Of a stretch of DNA of 64,000 nt, positions 1-12,633 are shown in pieces. Position 1 is the stretch's first letter. The number at the start of each line of letters is the position of its first letter. The notes below the pieces were generated by a model. The model did not search any database, was not told the origin of the DNA, and saw only the letters and a program-made list of their open reading frames with translations. Source of the stretch: Flavobacterium quisquiliarum (GTDB lineage Bacteria > Bacteroidota > Bacteroidia > Flavobacteriales > Flavobacteriaceae); assembly GCF_019308285.1 (NCBI RefSeq), contig NZ_WWEM01000012.1, positions 124,001-188,000 of the forward strand, read 5' to 3'. Position numbers and translations under genes: made by a program.

Positions 1-141
1 TCCTATTTTACTACTCGGTTCAGTAGAAAATGCATGTACTTGAGACAATGAAACTAATACACAAAGCAGTGTGAGTTTCTTTTTCAAATCAAATCCAGAT
101 CCATAATCAGGAGCCTTAATCTTCCTAATAAAGTTTGTCAT
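1..141 (-). CDS. SusC/RagA-like TonB-linked receptor, N-terminus only
   Basis: The gene starts with ATG at 141 and runs off the left edge; 47 codons are visible. The peptide begins MTNFIRKIKAPDYGSGFDLK, followed by a short hydrophobic stretch (LTLLCVLVSLSQVHAF) that looks like a signal peptide. A basic N-terminal extension before the signal is common in flavobacterial SusC-like proteins. By family, the product would be an outer-membrane barrel importing oligosaccharides with a SusD partner. Only context and the signal region support the call, since no plug or barrel sequence is in the window. It is probably part of the utilisation locus that continues to 11251. Confidence 0.55.
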   Translation of the reverse strand, partial: MTNFIRKIKAPDYGSGFDLKKKLTLLCVLVSLSQVHAFSTEPSSKIG

Positions 142-583
142 TTTTGGTTGTCGTTTTGGTTAAAAGTTTAGTTAATAAGTCTGCAAAATATAGAAAGCAA
201 CACTGATAAGTGTGTTTTTTACAATTTTCTTTTTCAAAATTTTTTAAGTAAACATTATCATGTAATTATCAATAGTTTGCATTACAAATCTATAGCAAGA
301 AGCGTGAGTGAAAGGGGGTAATTACAACATTAAAAAAGGGGCAAATCCGCATATTTAAGTAGAAAATGCTGGTTTTTTAAATGAATGGCAAAAAAAGCAT
401 ATTCAAAATGAACTATACATAATTATTTAAAAACTAGAAATAAACAAGCAAGCATTATAATCTCTTAGTATTTATCTTAAATAACTCTAGAAAAACGAAA
501 AGAGGCGAAGCAACATACAGCATTAATTGTAAAAAAATATAATTATAAAATTAACAGACAACTCATTCAATAAAGCACATTGA
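142..583. other. AT-rich upstream region of the SusC-like gene, no gene seen
   Basis: No convincing ORF is seen. The stretch must carry the promoter of the leftward SusC-like gene. A 14-nt element at 167-180 recurs in the upstream region of the BNR_4 gene. On the minus strand a TATATTTTG stretch (about 184-192) resembles a -7 box with one extra base. Confidence 0.5.
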
Positions 584-716
584 GTGAACGCAGATAAAAC
601 GGATTTACTTCGTAAAGACGCGGATTTAAACAGATTACTGTTTTTTTTTAGAAAGATTAATAAAAAATCCGTTTTAATCCGCGTCTTCGCGGTAGCGAAT
701 CTGTATAATCCACGTC
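584..716. repeat. REP-like repeat with interleaved inverted segments
   Basis: Two inverted segments interleave. AAAACGGATTT (596-606) matches AAATCCGTTTT (665-675), and AAGACGCGGATT (615-626) matches AATCCGCGTCTT (676-687). A T-run lies between the arms. Because the arms alternate, this is not a simple hairpin. It resembles the interspersed intergenic repeats common in Flavobacterium genomes. Short ORFs through it are by-products of the repeat. Confidence 0.55.
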
Positions 717-787
717 TGATGGAAATGATTGTCAATAATAGCTATATAAAAAAACCTTTACAGCTGTGAACATATCTTCTTTGATAT

Positions 788-817
788 AAAAAAAGCCGCC
801 TTTTTGAGACAGCCTTC
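788..817 (-). terminator. Intrinsic terminator after the GH105 gene
   Basis: On the minus strand AAGGCTGTC can pair with GGCGGCTTT (with G-U pairs), followed by a run of seven T. It lies just past the GH105 stop at 841. Confidence 0.45.
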
Positions 818-840
818 TTCAAATAATAAAATGTAATCAA

Positions 841-1995
841 TTATTTCACATAACGATAAACCTCTGATGCTGCTAACAAAAAAGCGCCAACTCCAAAATC
901 AGCTGTGGAATTTTTATCGACAACTTGTCCCGGAATCGCTTTTTCGCCAATAGGCTGGACATATCCCAAAGTCCCATCTGGCTGCAGCGCAAAAGTGGTT
1001 AAGTAATTCCATGATTTTTGCACTATTGGCAGATATTCTTTTTTATCCAAAAAGCCGTTGTTAATTCCCCACATAAAACCATAAGTAAAAAAGGCTGTAC
1101 CGCTGGTTTCTGGCCCAGGTGCATGTTCAGCATCTAGAATACTTCTTGTCCAATAGCCACCTTTTTGCTGTGTGGCAGCAAGAGCTTTGGCCATATCTTT
1201 AAAACGGCTGATATACTCCTCTCTATGTTTAGCTGATTTTGGTAAATCCTGAATAATTTTGGCATAACCCGCAAAGATCCAGCCATCTCCTCTAGCCCAA
1301 AAATCTTTTTTCCCATTAGCACTTTTGTGTTTGGGATACACATATTTAGCATCACGAAAATACAGTTTGGCTTCTTCATCATACATAATGCTGTCAGCAT
1401 ATTGCAAATAAGAATGGAGTTTTTCTAAATACATTTCATTTCCTGTAACGTTGTACAGCTTTGTCATTACCGGCATTACCATATACAAGCCGTCAACCCA
1501 CCACCAATAATCGTTTTGCGACGTACTCATTTCATATTCCATCACTTCACGAGCACGGGCAATTTTTTTAGGATCATTTTTTCCTGTAAAGTTGTATAAA
1601 TCAATATAGGTTTGAAAACAAATCTGCCAGTCTCCAAACAATACATGTTTATCTGTTTCTCCGTAGTTGTATTTCCATTCTGATTTATCAGTTGATTTCG
1701 CTCCCATCCATTGGTTTTTCTCCGCCCAAGCCATCGAATAATCTAAATATTTTTTGTTTTGGGTGACTTTGTAAGCTTCCATATTTCCGGTATGGTAAGC
1801 TGAAACATGCCAAAAAGCATTTCCTGGTTCTGGATGTGTTACCTGCCAATGGTTATTTACTTTGTCGATAATAGCGATTACCTCTTTTTTAGATTCTTTT
1901 ATCCCGTTTTCCTGTTTTACATTTCCTGTTTTACAGCCAATTGCCCCAAATGAAAGAGAAGCTATTGCCATAAAAATTGATTTTCTAAACTTCAT
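841..1995 (-). CDS. GH105 unsaturated uronyl hydrolase, lipoprotein
   Basis: The 384-aa product has a lipoprotein signal (lipobox around GAIGC, Cys21) and an alpha/alpha-barrel of the GH105 type (YteR/RhiN, unsaturated rhamnogalacturonyl or glucuronyl hydrolases). Family-type motifs are WWWVDGLYM with the likely catalytic Asp, FWARGDGWIFAGYAK and the PETSGTAFFTYG segment. GH105 enzymes hydrate the 4,5-unsaturated uronic acid that lyases leave at non-reducing ends. That fits the BNR_4 lyase-like gene of the same cluster. The lipid anchor suggests a periplasm-facing or surface location. The hybrid sensor gene lies upstream, separated by a repeat-bearing gap. Exact substrate (rhamnose- or galactose-linked uronate) cannot be read from sequence. 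Confidence 0.85.
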   Translation of the reverse strand: MKFRKSIFMAIASLSFGAIGCKTGNVKQENGIKESKKEVIAIIDKVNNHWQVTHPEPGNAFWHVSAYHTGNMEAYKVTQNKKYLDYSMAWAEKNQWMGAKSTDKSEWKYNYGETDKHVLFGDWQICFQTYIDLYNFTGKNDPKKIARAREVMEYEMSTSQNDYWWWVDGLYMVMPVMTKLYNVTGNEMYLEKLHSYLQYADSIMYDEEAKLYFRDAKYVYPKHKSANGKKDFWARGDGWIFAGYAKIIQDLPKSAKHREEYISRFKDMAKALAATQQKGGYWTRSILDAEHAPGPETSGTAFFTYGFMWGINNGFLDKKEYLPIVQKSWNYLTTFALQPDGTLGYVQPIGEKAIPGQVVDKNSTADFGVGAFLLAASEVYRYVK

Positions 1996-2029
1996 TATTA
2001 TATTTTTTTAGTTAAATGTTTAATAGTAG

Positions 2030-2232
2030 TTCTGCTCAAATTTGTTCAAATCTGCAGAAATCTGCGTGAAATTAATCGTAGCGCTCTTTTTGTGCTTATT
2101 GAGTTTAAAAATTTTGCGATGCCGCATTTTTTTTCGCCACAAATTCCACAAATTTTCACCAATACATACAGGTAAATTGTTAGTGCAATTAATTTCACTA
2201 ATTAAATTTCGTGTTAATTCGTGCAATTCGTG
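2030..2232. repeat. Flavobacterial interspersed repeat(s)
   Basis: The stretch holds two repeat types. Near 2037-2075 is the AAATCTGCAGAAATCTGCG type. From 2135 (CGCCACAAATTCCAC) to 2232 (TTCGTGCAATTCGTG) is an element with inverted-type ends. Its end sequence matches the family found as tandem units at 62267-62650. No gene is supported here. Confidence 0.5.
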
Positions 2233-2264
2233 TTTTATTATTTTTTTTTAAATATTTTCAACTA

Positions 2265-5200
2265 TCAAGCTGATTTCCAAAAGCTTTCATTCAGTATATA
2301 TTTATTATCCTTTACGTTTTGATATTTCTTCTTAAACTCGGAAGGATTTATATTGTAAAATTGCTGAAAGTGTTTCCTGAAATATTTAATATCGCCAAAA
2401 CCAGCAATCGAAGCGGCCTGACTTATCTGTAAATCTGTTGTGATTAATAAGGTCGCTACTTTTCGCAAACGCACATTTCTAGTAAATTCTGAAACCGATT
2501 TACCAGTAATCTTCTTAATTTTTTTATATACCAAAGAATAACTCATTCCTAGATGAAATGCCAAATCATGAACGTTGAAATTCTCCACATCCAAATTGGC
2601 ATCAATTATATCTACAATTCGTTCGATGAGCTTTTTATCTTCATCGGATAATTTTAGATTCGCTTCTTTTTTGGTAACTGAATTAAGCAGATAATTTTGC
2701 TCACTATCACGTCGCGCTAATATCCCGCTGATTCTGGCTAGTAAATAGTCATTGTCAAAAGGTTTTGTAATATAATCATCGGCTCCAACTTCGGCTCCTT
2801 TAAGTTTCACTTCTTCCGAAGTTCCTCCAGTAAGCAATATCACAGGAATGTGTTTTAATTCGTCATCCGATTTAATATGCTTACAAAAGGTAACACCATT
2901 CATTTCACCCATTACCACATCAGAAATAATTAAATCCGGCTGTACTTTTTTGATTATTGATAAAGCTGTCTCCGCATTTTCAGCCAATGTAATATGATAT
3001 TTTGAGGCTAAAATGCGTTTCAAATAATTTCTTATTTGAGCGTTATCATCTACAACCAAAATACTTTTGGCATCTTTAATTAAATCATTGACATTTTCTG
3101 GTTCTTCCAAACTTTGCAATACATTTTCCTGTATCACAGTATCTTCCAAAGCTTCCTCTAAAAACAAGGTTCTGTCGCTTAAATCTTCCCTGATTTCAAT
3201 ATCTCCAAAATGTTCTTTCCCTAAAGGCAGTTTAATTTCAAAAATGGATCCACCATTTTCATTATCATAACAACTAACCGCACCATGATGCTGATTCACA
3301 AATTGTTTCACCAAATAAAGTCCAATACCAAATCCCTTCCGGTTGTTTTTTATGTTATTATTGGACTGATAAAATAAATTAAATATTTTCTCTTTATCAG
3401 CATCTGGAACACCCTCTCCGTTATCGATCACTTTTATAACCACCTCGTTGTCTTTACAACGCAACGTAACGGCGACTCTTCCATTTTCTTTTTCTGTAAA
3501 TTTTAATGCATTGGAAATCAAATTAAACAAAGCCATTTCGATTTTTTCCCGATCAACATATACGAATACTCTTTCTTCAGAAATACTGAAACTGTAATCT
3601 ATTTTTTTGACTTTAGCATGATGTACAAAACAGCTAAAAACCTCTTTCGCAAGCTCCACAATATCAATCTGCCCAATTTTAAGTTTTCCTGTTTCTGTTT
3701 CCGTTTTTCTAAACAAGAGAAGCTGATCTACCAAACTCAACAATCTTCTTGAATTGCTGTAAACCATTTCAATAGCACCGGGATCAATCTGTTGGTCGGT
3801 TCCATAAATGATATCTTTTAAAGGATTAATAATCATGGTTAAAGGTGACCTGAATTCATGAGAAATATTGGTGAAAAAGGTTATTTTTTTCTCATTCAGT
3901 TCTTTTTCCTGTTTTGCCAAATCCTGCGAAAGTTTTACTTCGTATTTAAGTTTGGCCTGCTGACGCTGATATTTGTCAACTACATAAATACCTAGGCAAA
4001 CAATCAGGAAATAGATAAAATAGGCAAAACCGCTTCTGTACCACGGAGGCAATATGGTAATTGGAAGTGAAATAGCGCTTTTACTCCAAATTCCTTCAGC
4101 ATTAGTAGATTTGATTTTCAACACATAATCTCCTTCTGTGATTTTGGAATAATTGGCACTTCGAATATTATCGACATAATGCCATTGCGAATCCCATCCT
4201 TCTAAAAAATAAGCATAAGAGATTTTTTCAGGAAGACTGTATTCTAAAGCCGCAAAATCAATATTGAGCATTGATTCATCATAAGGCAATTTCAGTTTAT
4301 CGATTCCAAAAGAAGTTAAATTGGATTGATCATAAACCTTATTGTTTACTTTTATTGTAGTGATAACCAGCTTTGGAAAATCATGAATCTGGGTATTGAT
4401 TTTTGTGTTTATGACATTAAAACCTTTGATTCCACCAAAAAGGATTTCACCTGTTGAAAGTTTAAGCGCCGCATTATAATTAAATTGATTACTCTGAAGA
4501 CCATCAGCATCATGATAACTTGTAATATGTCCCGTTTGAGTACTGTAAACAAATATACCATTATACGTACTGCACCAATAATCTCCTTTATTATCCTTTA
4601 CAATATTTAATACCGAATTATTTGGAATTCCGTCTTTTTGGGTTAGGAATTTCTTTTGCAGCGTCTGCGGGTTAAAAATCAAAAGCCCTCCTCCTTCTGT
4701 TCCCACAAGCATTTTCTCAGACGAAACAGCAATAACAGATCGTACAGGATATTTGAGATCAATGACTTTGCGTTGCATTGTTTTTGGATTGAATTCGACT
4801 AAATCCGTAAAATTTCCTATCCAAAGATTGGCATTGTGATCTTCTGCAATAGAAATAATTCCTCTAATTTTTGCATCAACAAAATCAAATTTGTCCTGTG
4901 TTTCATTATAACGATACAAGCCTTCGTCATCTGGAGAAGCCGCCCACAGAACATTATTCTTAGCACGAAAGAGCACCCAGAAATTCTTTTGATTTGCTCC
5001 CACTTTTGGATTAAAAAAGGTGTACTTTTTGAAATTATGCGTCTGTGAATTAAACAAACAGACACCTCCGCCATAAGTCGCAAACCAAGTTCCTCTGCTG
5101 TCGGTTACGATTGAAGAAACAAAATTATTAGATATCGAATTGGTATTATTGGAGCTATGAGAATAATTTGTAAACGTATTAGTCTTTCTATTCCACAAAC

Positions 5201-6362
5201 TTGCGCCCGCTCCATCTGTTCCTATCCATAAATGTTCGCTATCTTGTTCTGACAAGGAAAGAATAAAATCACTTGGAATCGTATTTTTTATCTTTTCATT
5301 TTTAGAAATGGTCGTAAAAGGACTTTTTCTTTCCTCAATTTTATTAACGCCTCCTCTTAAAGTTCCGACCCAAACTCTATTTTCATTATCCGAAAAAAGT
5401 GAAGAAATGGCGTTACTATTCAATTTTTCTTCATCAGAATTGGCATTAAACAAAGAAAAACTATCCGATGCATAACTGTATTTTACTATTCCATTCCCAT
5501 TGGTCGCAATCCAAAGTTCTTTTTTGTCTGGTTTGCACATCAAATCGGAAATGGGATTTTGCAATTCCTGATTTGCATAAATGCGATGTGTTTTATTTAG
5601 GGAATTATACTTTAATAAACCACCATCAACTCCTACCCAAATATTAGAAGATTTGTCGCACAAAATACAGTTCCCTTGCTGAAAATCAGATAAAACTACA
5701 ACCAGTTTTTTTGCAGTTGCATCCATAGTCACCAGTCCAACTCCCTGAACAAAACACCAAAACTTACCCGATTTATCAAAATCCATTCCCTGAACATGGT
5801 AATCCCATTGCAGTTTTCCGTTTACATAAAGCGGAATCTGAATAATACTTTTTTGTTTGGCTCCACAATAAAGCAGTCCTCGACCAGCAGTGCCAATATA
5901 CATCACCGATTTATAATCCATGATCTTATTGACCACAAAATCTATAGGCTCTGTCTTAGATGTTTTTGCATTTAAATAATATTTACGGCTAAAGTGATTG
6001 TTGAGATAATTGTAAACACTGATACCTCCTTTTGTACCAATCCAGATTTCATCTTTGGTTCCGCAAATGCTTACAACCCTATTGTTATTTAATGAACTAT
6101 AATCGTTTGGTTCATTTCTAAAATTTAAAAAATTATAACCATCATATCTGCTTATTCCATCATAAGTACCAAACCACATCAGGCCTCTTTTGTCTTTATA
6201 AACCGAAGTAACAGCGTTATTGGCCAGTCCGTTTTTTATCCCGATGTAGCCAATAGTATATTTTTCCTGTCCAAATTTAGAAGCAGATAATCCCTCAGCG
6301 GACTGTGGTTGAGCCGGAAAGCAAACTAAAAGAATTAAAAATAATAGAATTCTATTTTTCAA
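2265..6362 (-). CDS. Hybrid two-component sensor/regulator (SusR-like HTCS)
   Basis: The 1365-aa protein fuses a whole phosphorelay. It has a signal peptide, then a long periplasmic sensor of two Reg_prop beta-propellers (repeated GLMWFGTYDG and IWIGTKGG-type blades, roughly 35-690) and a Y_Y_Y domain (about 710-770). One membrane segment follows near 784 (YFIYFLIVCLGIYVV), then a HisKA domain with HEFRSPL (His about 835) and a HATPase domain (GFGIGLYLVKQ). A receiver follows (VVDD near 1100; phospho-acceptor in ISDVVMGEMNG about 1144), and a C-terminal AraC HTH (about 1255-1350). HTCS proteins bind oligosaccharides directly and activate their own utilisation locus. Its position between the GH105 and GH2 genes makes it the likely regulator here. 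Confidence 0.93.
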   Translation of the reverse strand: MKNRILLFLILLVCFPAQPQSAEGLSASKFGQEKYTIGYIGIKNGLANNAVTSVYKDKRGLMWFGTYDGISRYDGYNFLNFRNEPNDYSSLNNNRVVSICGTKDEIWIGTKGGISVYNYLNNHFSRKYYLNAKTSKTEPIDFVVNKIMDYKSVMYIGTAGRGLLYCGAKQKSIIQIPLYVNGKLQWDYHVQGMDFDKSGKFWCFVQGVGLVTMDATAKKLVVVLSDFQQGNCILCDKSSNIWVGVDGGLLKYNSLNKTHRIYANQELQNPISDLMCKPDKKELWIATNGNGIVKYSYASDSFSLFNANSDEEKLNSNAISSLFSDNENRVWVGTLRGGVNKIEERKSPFTTISKNEKIKNTIPSDFILSLSEQDSEHLWIGTDGAGASLWNRKTNTFTNYSHSSNNTNSISNNFVSSIVTDSRGTWFATYGGGVCLFNSQTHNFKKYTFFNPKVGANQKNFWVLFRAKNNVLWAASPDDEGLYRYNETQDKFDFVDAKIRGIISIAEDHNANLWIGNFTDLVEFNPKTMQRKVIDLKYPVRSVIAVSSEKMLVGTEGGGLLIFNPQTLQKKFLTQKDGIPNNSVLNIVKDNKGDYWCSTYNGIFVYSTQTGHITSYHDADGLQSNQFNYNAALKLSTGEILFGGIKGFNVINTKINTQIHDFPKLVITTIKVNNKVYDQSNLTSFGIDKLKLPYDESMLNIDFAALEYSLPEKISYAYFLEGWDSQWHYVDNIRSANYSKITEGDYVLKIKSTNAEGIWSKSAISLPITILPPWYRSGFAYFIYFLIVCLGIYVVDKYQRQQAKLKYEVKLSQDLAKQEKELNEKKITFFTNISHEFRSPLTMIINPLKDIIYGTDQQIDPGAIEMVYSNSRRLLSLVDQLLLFRKTETETGKLKIGQIDIVELAKEVFSCFVHHAKVKKIDYSFSISEERVFVYVDREKIEMALFNLISNALKFTEKENGRVAVTLRCKDNEVVIKVIDNGEGVPDADKEKIFNLFYQSNNNIKNNRKGFGIGLYLVKQFVNQHHGAVSCYDNENGGSIFEIKLPLGKEHFGDIEIREDLSDRTLFLEEALEDTVIQENVLQSLEEPENVNDLIKDAKSILVVDDNAQIRNYLKRILASKYHITLAENAETALSIIKKVQPDLIISDVVMGEMNGVTFCKHIKSDDELKHIPVILLTGGTSEEVKLKGAEVGADDYITKPFDNDYLLARISGILARRDSEQNYLLNSVTKKEANLKLSDEDKKLIERIVDIIDANLDVENFNVHDLAFHLGMSYSLVYKKIKKITGKSVSEFTRNVRLRKVATLLITTDLQISQAASIAGFGDIKYFRKHFQQFYNINPSEFKKKYQNVKDNKYILNESFWKSA

Positions 6363-6490
6363 AATGTGCGGTGGTTAGGTTAGTTTAAGTTTTTGATGAA
6401 TCTATAAATAGATGTCTGTTATTTTAAAAAAGCATATGTTGTAAAATTTTATTCCTAAAAAAGGTAATTATTCTTAAATATTTTAAAATC

Positions 6491-6525
6491 AGAAAAACCT
6501 ATGATGTTTACTCATAGGTTTTTCT
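6491..6525. terminator. Intrinsic terminator downstream of the GH2 gene
   Basis: A perfect 14-bp stem (AGAAAAACCTATGA/TCATAGGTTTTTCT) with a 7-nt loop lies 23 nt past the GH2 stop. It is T-rich in both orientations. Confidence 0.75.
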
Positions 6526-6547
6526 TTCCAAAAAGACGAACTACTAA

Positions 6548-9661
<3,114 letters not shown>

Positions 9662-9751
9662 TTAACTACACAATGGTTTTTAATTTAATACTTCAAAATT
9701 TATTTCAAACCAGCCTGTCAATGCTTGATTCCGAAATAAAAATCAACTTCA

Positions 9752-9759
9752 CAAATTTA
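9752..9759 (-). promoter_or_regulatory. Possible -7 box for the GH2 gene
   Basis: The minus strand reads TAAATTTG, an exact fit to the Bacteroidota -7 consensus TAnnTTTG, about 90 nt before the GH2 ATG. No clear -33 TTG is seen. Confidence 0.35.
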
Positions 9760-9916
9760 GATAACGACCTATAAGATAAGAGGGACGTTACAGTAAATTA
9801 GAAGGGGTATATTAGCATAAACACTTAAAAAACGAGTAAACAATACGATATTTCACATTATTCATAATTATTGAATTAAAAAATATTGAAAGGAAAAATT
9901 GTATTATATCAAAAAA

Positions 9917-11251
9917 TTAAAGCTTTAAAACAGGAAGTTGTTTTACCTCTAAAATTTGTACAGGTTCTGGATTTACTTTTACCAATCCTTCTCCATCGGC
10001 CTGACTTACATTTTGAGAAAAAATATGCAATTGCTTTTTGTTTTTCCAAAGTTCTTTATCCAAATTCGGTTCCCATTGTCCTACTGTAAAACGGCTTAGA
10101 TCTGTTAACTGCCATTTTTTATTTTCTAAATTAACATAAGCCAATGTTATTTTATTATCTCGTTCTTCATCTCTAAAAAGCAGATACAACATCGATTTAT
10201 TGACCAAAATTTCAGGACGAGAAATTGGAATTCTTTTCGTACCGCCTCCGCCTAAATTAAATGGTTTGGTATGAAAATCTGTATTGATTAAATTCCATTT
10301 TCCGTTAGAAAAATATACCACTTTGTATTGCGGAATACCATTATTGTCCCAATACGTAGTAATGTATGGATTTCCTTTTTCGTCAACAGTCATTGCGGTT
10401 TGGTTAATTAAACTGCTGTTTTGTGGTACTTCCCAGGCATGTTCAGCCGTGGCTTTTGTAATTGGTAAACTGTATTTTTCTCCTGTGGATTTTTGCCATT
10501 TTTTACCACCATCAGCTGAAAAAGCATAACAAATATCATGGTTCGTTGAAACATCCCAGCTTTCTCTCCAAACCCATGAAATATAAATTCCTTTATCTCC
10601 TATACACATTTGCCAATAAGCACTGCGTTGGTTTTCACCATCAATTAAATTATTTTGTAAGGATGTCCATTGCTGTGTTTTTACATCATAGGATTTAATA
10701 ACCAAATTTCCTCTTCCAGAAGCTCCAGAACGGTAACAAAACAATAAATTTCCATTAGAAAGATTATGGAATTCAGGATAAGTTACTTTGTCTTCATCAA
10801 CTCCTGTCATTGCTTTTTCTTCGCTTAATTCTAAAGCAAACGGCTTTTTACTTCTCGCATAACGCAAACGCGTATCATGATGATCCCAGCTCACATGAAG
10901 ATAACCATCGCTGTCTATTGCAATGCTGATATCGTTGTGAGCATCTTTTACATTGCCGCTGTACGGCGTAATTATTTTATCCCATTTGTTTGAATTTAGT
11001 TTTCGTTTTGCCAAAACCATTCTGCCTTCCGGATCGTAGTAAGCTGTATATTGATTTCCTTTAAACGAGGTCAGTGCACTATTTCTAAAAATAACCGTAT
11101 TAACAGAATTGTTACTCCAGCCTAAGCCTACTTCACTTTCTGTGGTTTTTAACTGGGCTTTTGCACTGAATGATAAAAATAGTAATGTTAGAAATAAACT
11201 TGTCGTACGAAATGATTTTTTATTTGATTGAGTATATGAATCGATTTTCAT
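9917..11251 (-). CDS. BNR_4 beta-propeller protein, probable polysaccharide lyase (rhamnose-glucuronate or ulvan type)
   Basis: The 444-aa exported protein has a hydrophobic signal at about 16-31 (TSLFLTLLFLSFSAKA). It carries typical BNR_4 motifs: DAHNDISIAIDSDGYLHVSWDHHD (His105, His119, His124-125), TYPEFHNL, and CYRSGASGRGNL followed by AYWQMCIGD. From general knowledge, characterised seven-bladed propellers of this kind are lyases: ulvan lyases and L-rhamnose-alpha-1,4-D-glucuronate lyases (BT0263 type). Such enzymes leave a 4,5-unsaturated uronate, which is the substrate of the GH105 encoded nearby. Some BNR_4 members have no known activity, so the lyase function is inferred. The gene is upstream of and codirectional with the GH2 gene. 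Confidence 0.65.
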   Translation of the reverse strand: MKIDSYTQSNKKSFRTTSLFLTLLFLSFSAKAQLKTTESEVGLGWSNNSVNTVIFRNSALTSFKGNQYTAYYDPEGRMVLAKRKLNSNKWDKIITPYSGNVKDAHNDISIAIDSDGYLHVSWDHHDTRLRYARSKKPFALELSEEKAMTGVDEDKVTYPEFHNLSNGNLLFCYRSGASGRGNLVIKSYDVKTQQWTSLQNNLIDGENQRSAYWQMCIGDKGIYISWVWRESWDVSTNHDICYAFSADGGKKWQKSTGEKYSLPITKATAEHAWEVPQNSSLINQTAMTVDEKGNPYITTYWDNNGIPQYKVVYFSNGKWNLINTDFHTKPFNLGGGGTKRIPISRPEILVNKSMLYLLFRDEERDNKITLAYVNLENKKWQLTDLSRFTVGQWEPNLDKELWKNKKQLHIFSQNVSQADGEGLVKVNPEPVQILEVKQLPVLKL

Positions 11252-11329
11252 TTTTATAAAAAAGTTAATTCAACGGATTAGATTCCATTAAAGCTATAAG
11301 TATTGCTTTATTTTGCTGACACTTTATTT

Positions 11330-11343
11330 TTTAGTTAATAAGT
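11330..11343 (-). promoter_or_regulatory. 14-nt element shared with the SusC-like upstream region
   Basis: The minus strand reads ACTTATTAACTAAA, identical to 167-180 upstream of the SusC-like gene. In both places it lies just downstream of an AT-rich TATATTT(T)G stretch and before the ATG. It may be a regulator site or a leader element. It could also be coincidence in AT-rich DNA. Confidence 0.3.
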
Positions 11344-11358
11344 GTAGCAACAACACTT

Positions 11359-11366
11359 CAAATATA
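11359..11366 (-). promoter_or_regulatory. -7 promoter box for the BNR_4 gene
   Basis: The minus strand reads TATATTTG, an exact match to TAnnTTTG, about 108 nt upstream of the ATG at 11251. A -33 TTG at the usual distance is not evident. Confidence 0.4.
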
Positions 11367-11512
11367 GCAAACTTTTTCAAATTATGTAATCTTAATTAAA
11401 AAACACAAAAAAATATGTTTTATAAAAAATTACAACAATTATATTGCGATAAAATAAAAATTAATAACAAGCAACAATCTTTTTCAAATTTAATTTTACA
11501 ATTTGAAATTAT

Positions 11513-11550
11513 GGACGTTTAAACAAACCTTTTTAGGACGTTTAAACAAA
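11513..11550 (+). promoter_or_regulatory. Two direct repeats, probable activator site of the SDR gene
   Basis: GGACGTTTAAACAAA occurs identically at 11513-11527 and 11536-11550, a 23-bp period (about two helical turns). Each copy contains the 8-bp palindrome GTTTAAAC. The second copy ends one base before the -33 TTG of the SDR promoter. That layout is typical for AraC-family activators, and an araC-type gene lies directly downstream of the SDR gene. Confidence 0.6.
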
Positions 11551-11551
11551 G

Positions 11552-11579
11552 TTGCCGTTTCTTATTCCCTCTAATTTTG
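11552..11579 (+). promoter_or_regulatory. Bacteroidota promoter of the SDR gene
   Basis: TTG at 11552-11554 and TAATTTTG at 11572-11579 are separated by 17 bp, matching the TTG/TAnnTTTG pattern. The ATG follows 29 nt downstream. Confidence 0.65.
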
Positions 11580-11608
11580 CTTCATCATAACAATTAAAAA
11601 TTTAAAAA

Positions 11609-12604
11609 ATGGAACAGAATAATTATTACGGAGCATTGCAGCAACCAACAGGTTCTGGATTTAATGCCAAATCAACAACAAATGAAGTGATAAAAGGAAT
11701 TGATCTTACGGGAAAAACTGCTATTGTAACTGGCGGTAATACTGGGATAGGTTTAGAAACGGTTAAAACACTTGCCGGCGCAGGTGCAGTTGTAATTGTA
11801 CCCGCAAGAGACATAGAAAAAGCCAAAAGAAACCTCAACGGAATTGCAAATGTAGTCATAGAAGAAATGGATTTAATGCAGCCTGATTCTATTGATGCTT
11901 TCGCAGAAAGATTCCTGAAATCAAACCAACCGCTTCATTTACTCATTAACAACGCTGGTATTATGTGGGTGCCATTGCGAAGAGATTATCGAGGATTTGA
12001 ATCACAATTGGCAACCAATTATCTGGCTTTGTTTCAGCTTACGGCTAGATTATGGCCAGCTTTAAAAAAAGCAGACGGTGCAAGAGTGGTAAATGTATCT
12101 TCTGGGGGTCATCAGTTTTCTGATTTTAATTTTGAGGATCCCAATTTCTTTTACCGAGAATATGAAACTTTACTGGGATACGGACAATCAAAAACCGCTG
12201 TTAATCTCTTCTCTATGGAATTTGACAATAGAGCAAAAACTCATAAGGTACGCAGTTATGCTTTGTGTCCAGGAGCTGTTGGAGAAACCGAGTTGGCAAG
12301 AGAAGCCCCAATCGACTTATTTCAAAAATTAGGTTATTGCGATGCGGAAGGCAATATACTGCCAGAAGTTGCTGCTTCATTAAAAACGATTCCACAAGGC
12401 GCTGCGACAACGGTTTGGGCTGCTACCAGCAAACTGCTTTCTACTATTGGAGGCGTTTATTGCGAAAATGTTGATATAGCCTCTTTAAACTCAAATACAG
12501 CTGTTATAGGAGGCATTAAACCTTATTCGCTTGACGAAAAAAATGCCAAACAATTATGGAAATTAAGTGAAGAGATGACTGGAATCAAACTTGATCTTAA
12601 CTAA
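11609..12604 (+). CDS. Short-chain dehydrogenase/reductase
   Basis: The 331-aa protein has a Rossmann fold of the classical SDR family. The NAD(P)-binding motif TGGNTGIG is at 41-48, NNAG at 114-117, the catalytic Ser in VNVSSGG (about 164-165), and YGQSK with Tyr191 and Lys195. The N-terminal 30 residues (QNNYYGALQQPTGSGF) extend beyond the fold, as in the retinol-dehydrogenase/WWOX-like SDR group. The substrate is unknown. It is followed 29 nt later by an AraC-type regulator on the same strand, which suggests the regulator controls this gene. Two identical 15-bp repeats precede its promoter. Confidence 0.85.
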   Translation: MEQNNYYGALQQPTGSGFNAKSTTNEVIKGIDLTGKTAIVTGGNTGIGLETVKTLAGAGAVVIVPARDIEKAKRNLNGIANVVIEEMDLMQPDSIDAFAERFLKSNQPLHLLINNAGIMWVPLRRDYRGFESQLATNYLALFQLTARLWPALKKADGARVVNVSSGGHQFSDFNFEDPNFFYREYETLLGYGQSKTAVNLFSMEFDNRAKTHKVRSYALCPGAVGETELAREAPIDLFQKLGYCDAEGNILPEVAASLKTIPQGAATTVWAATSKLLSTIGGVYCENVDIASLNSNTAVIGGIKPYSLDEKNAKQLWKLSEEMTGIKLDLN

Positions 12605-12633
12605 TATTTGTATCTTTATACCACACTAGCATT

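Noticed and set aside
584..769. 61-codon ORF at the left end
   Set aside because: It lies inside an interspersed repeat with inverted segments; the frame follows from the repeat and resembles no protein.
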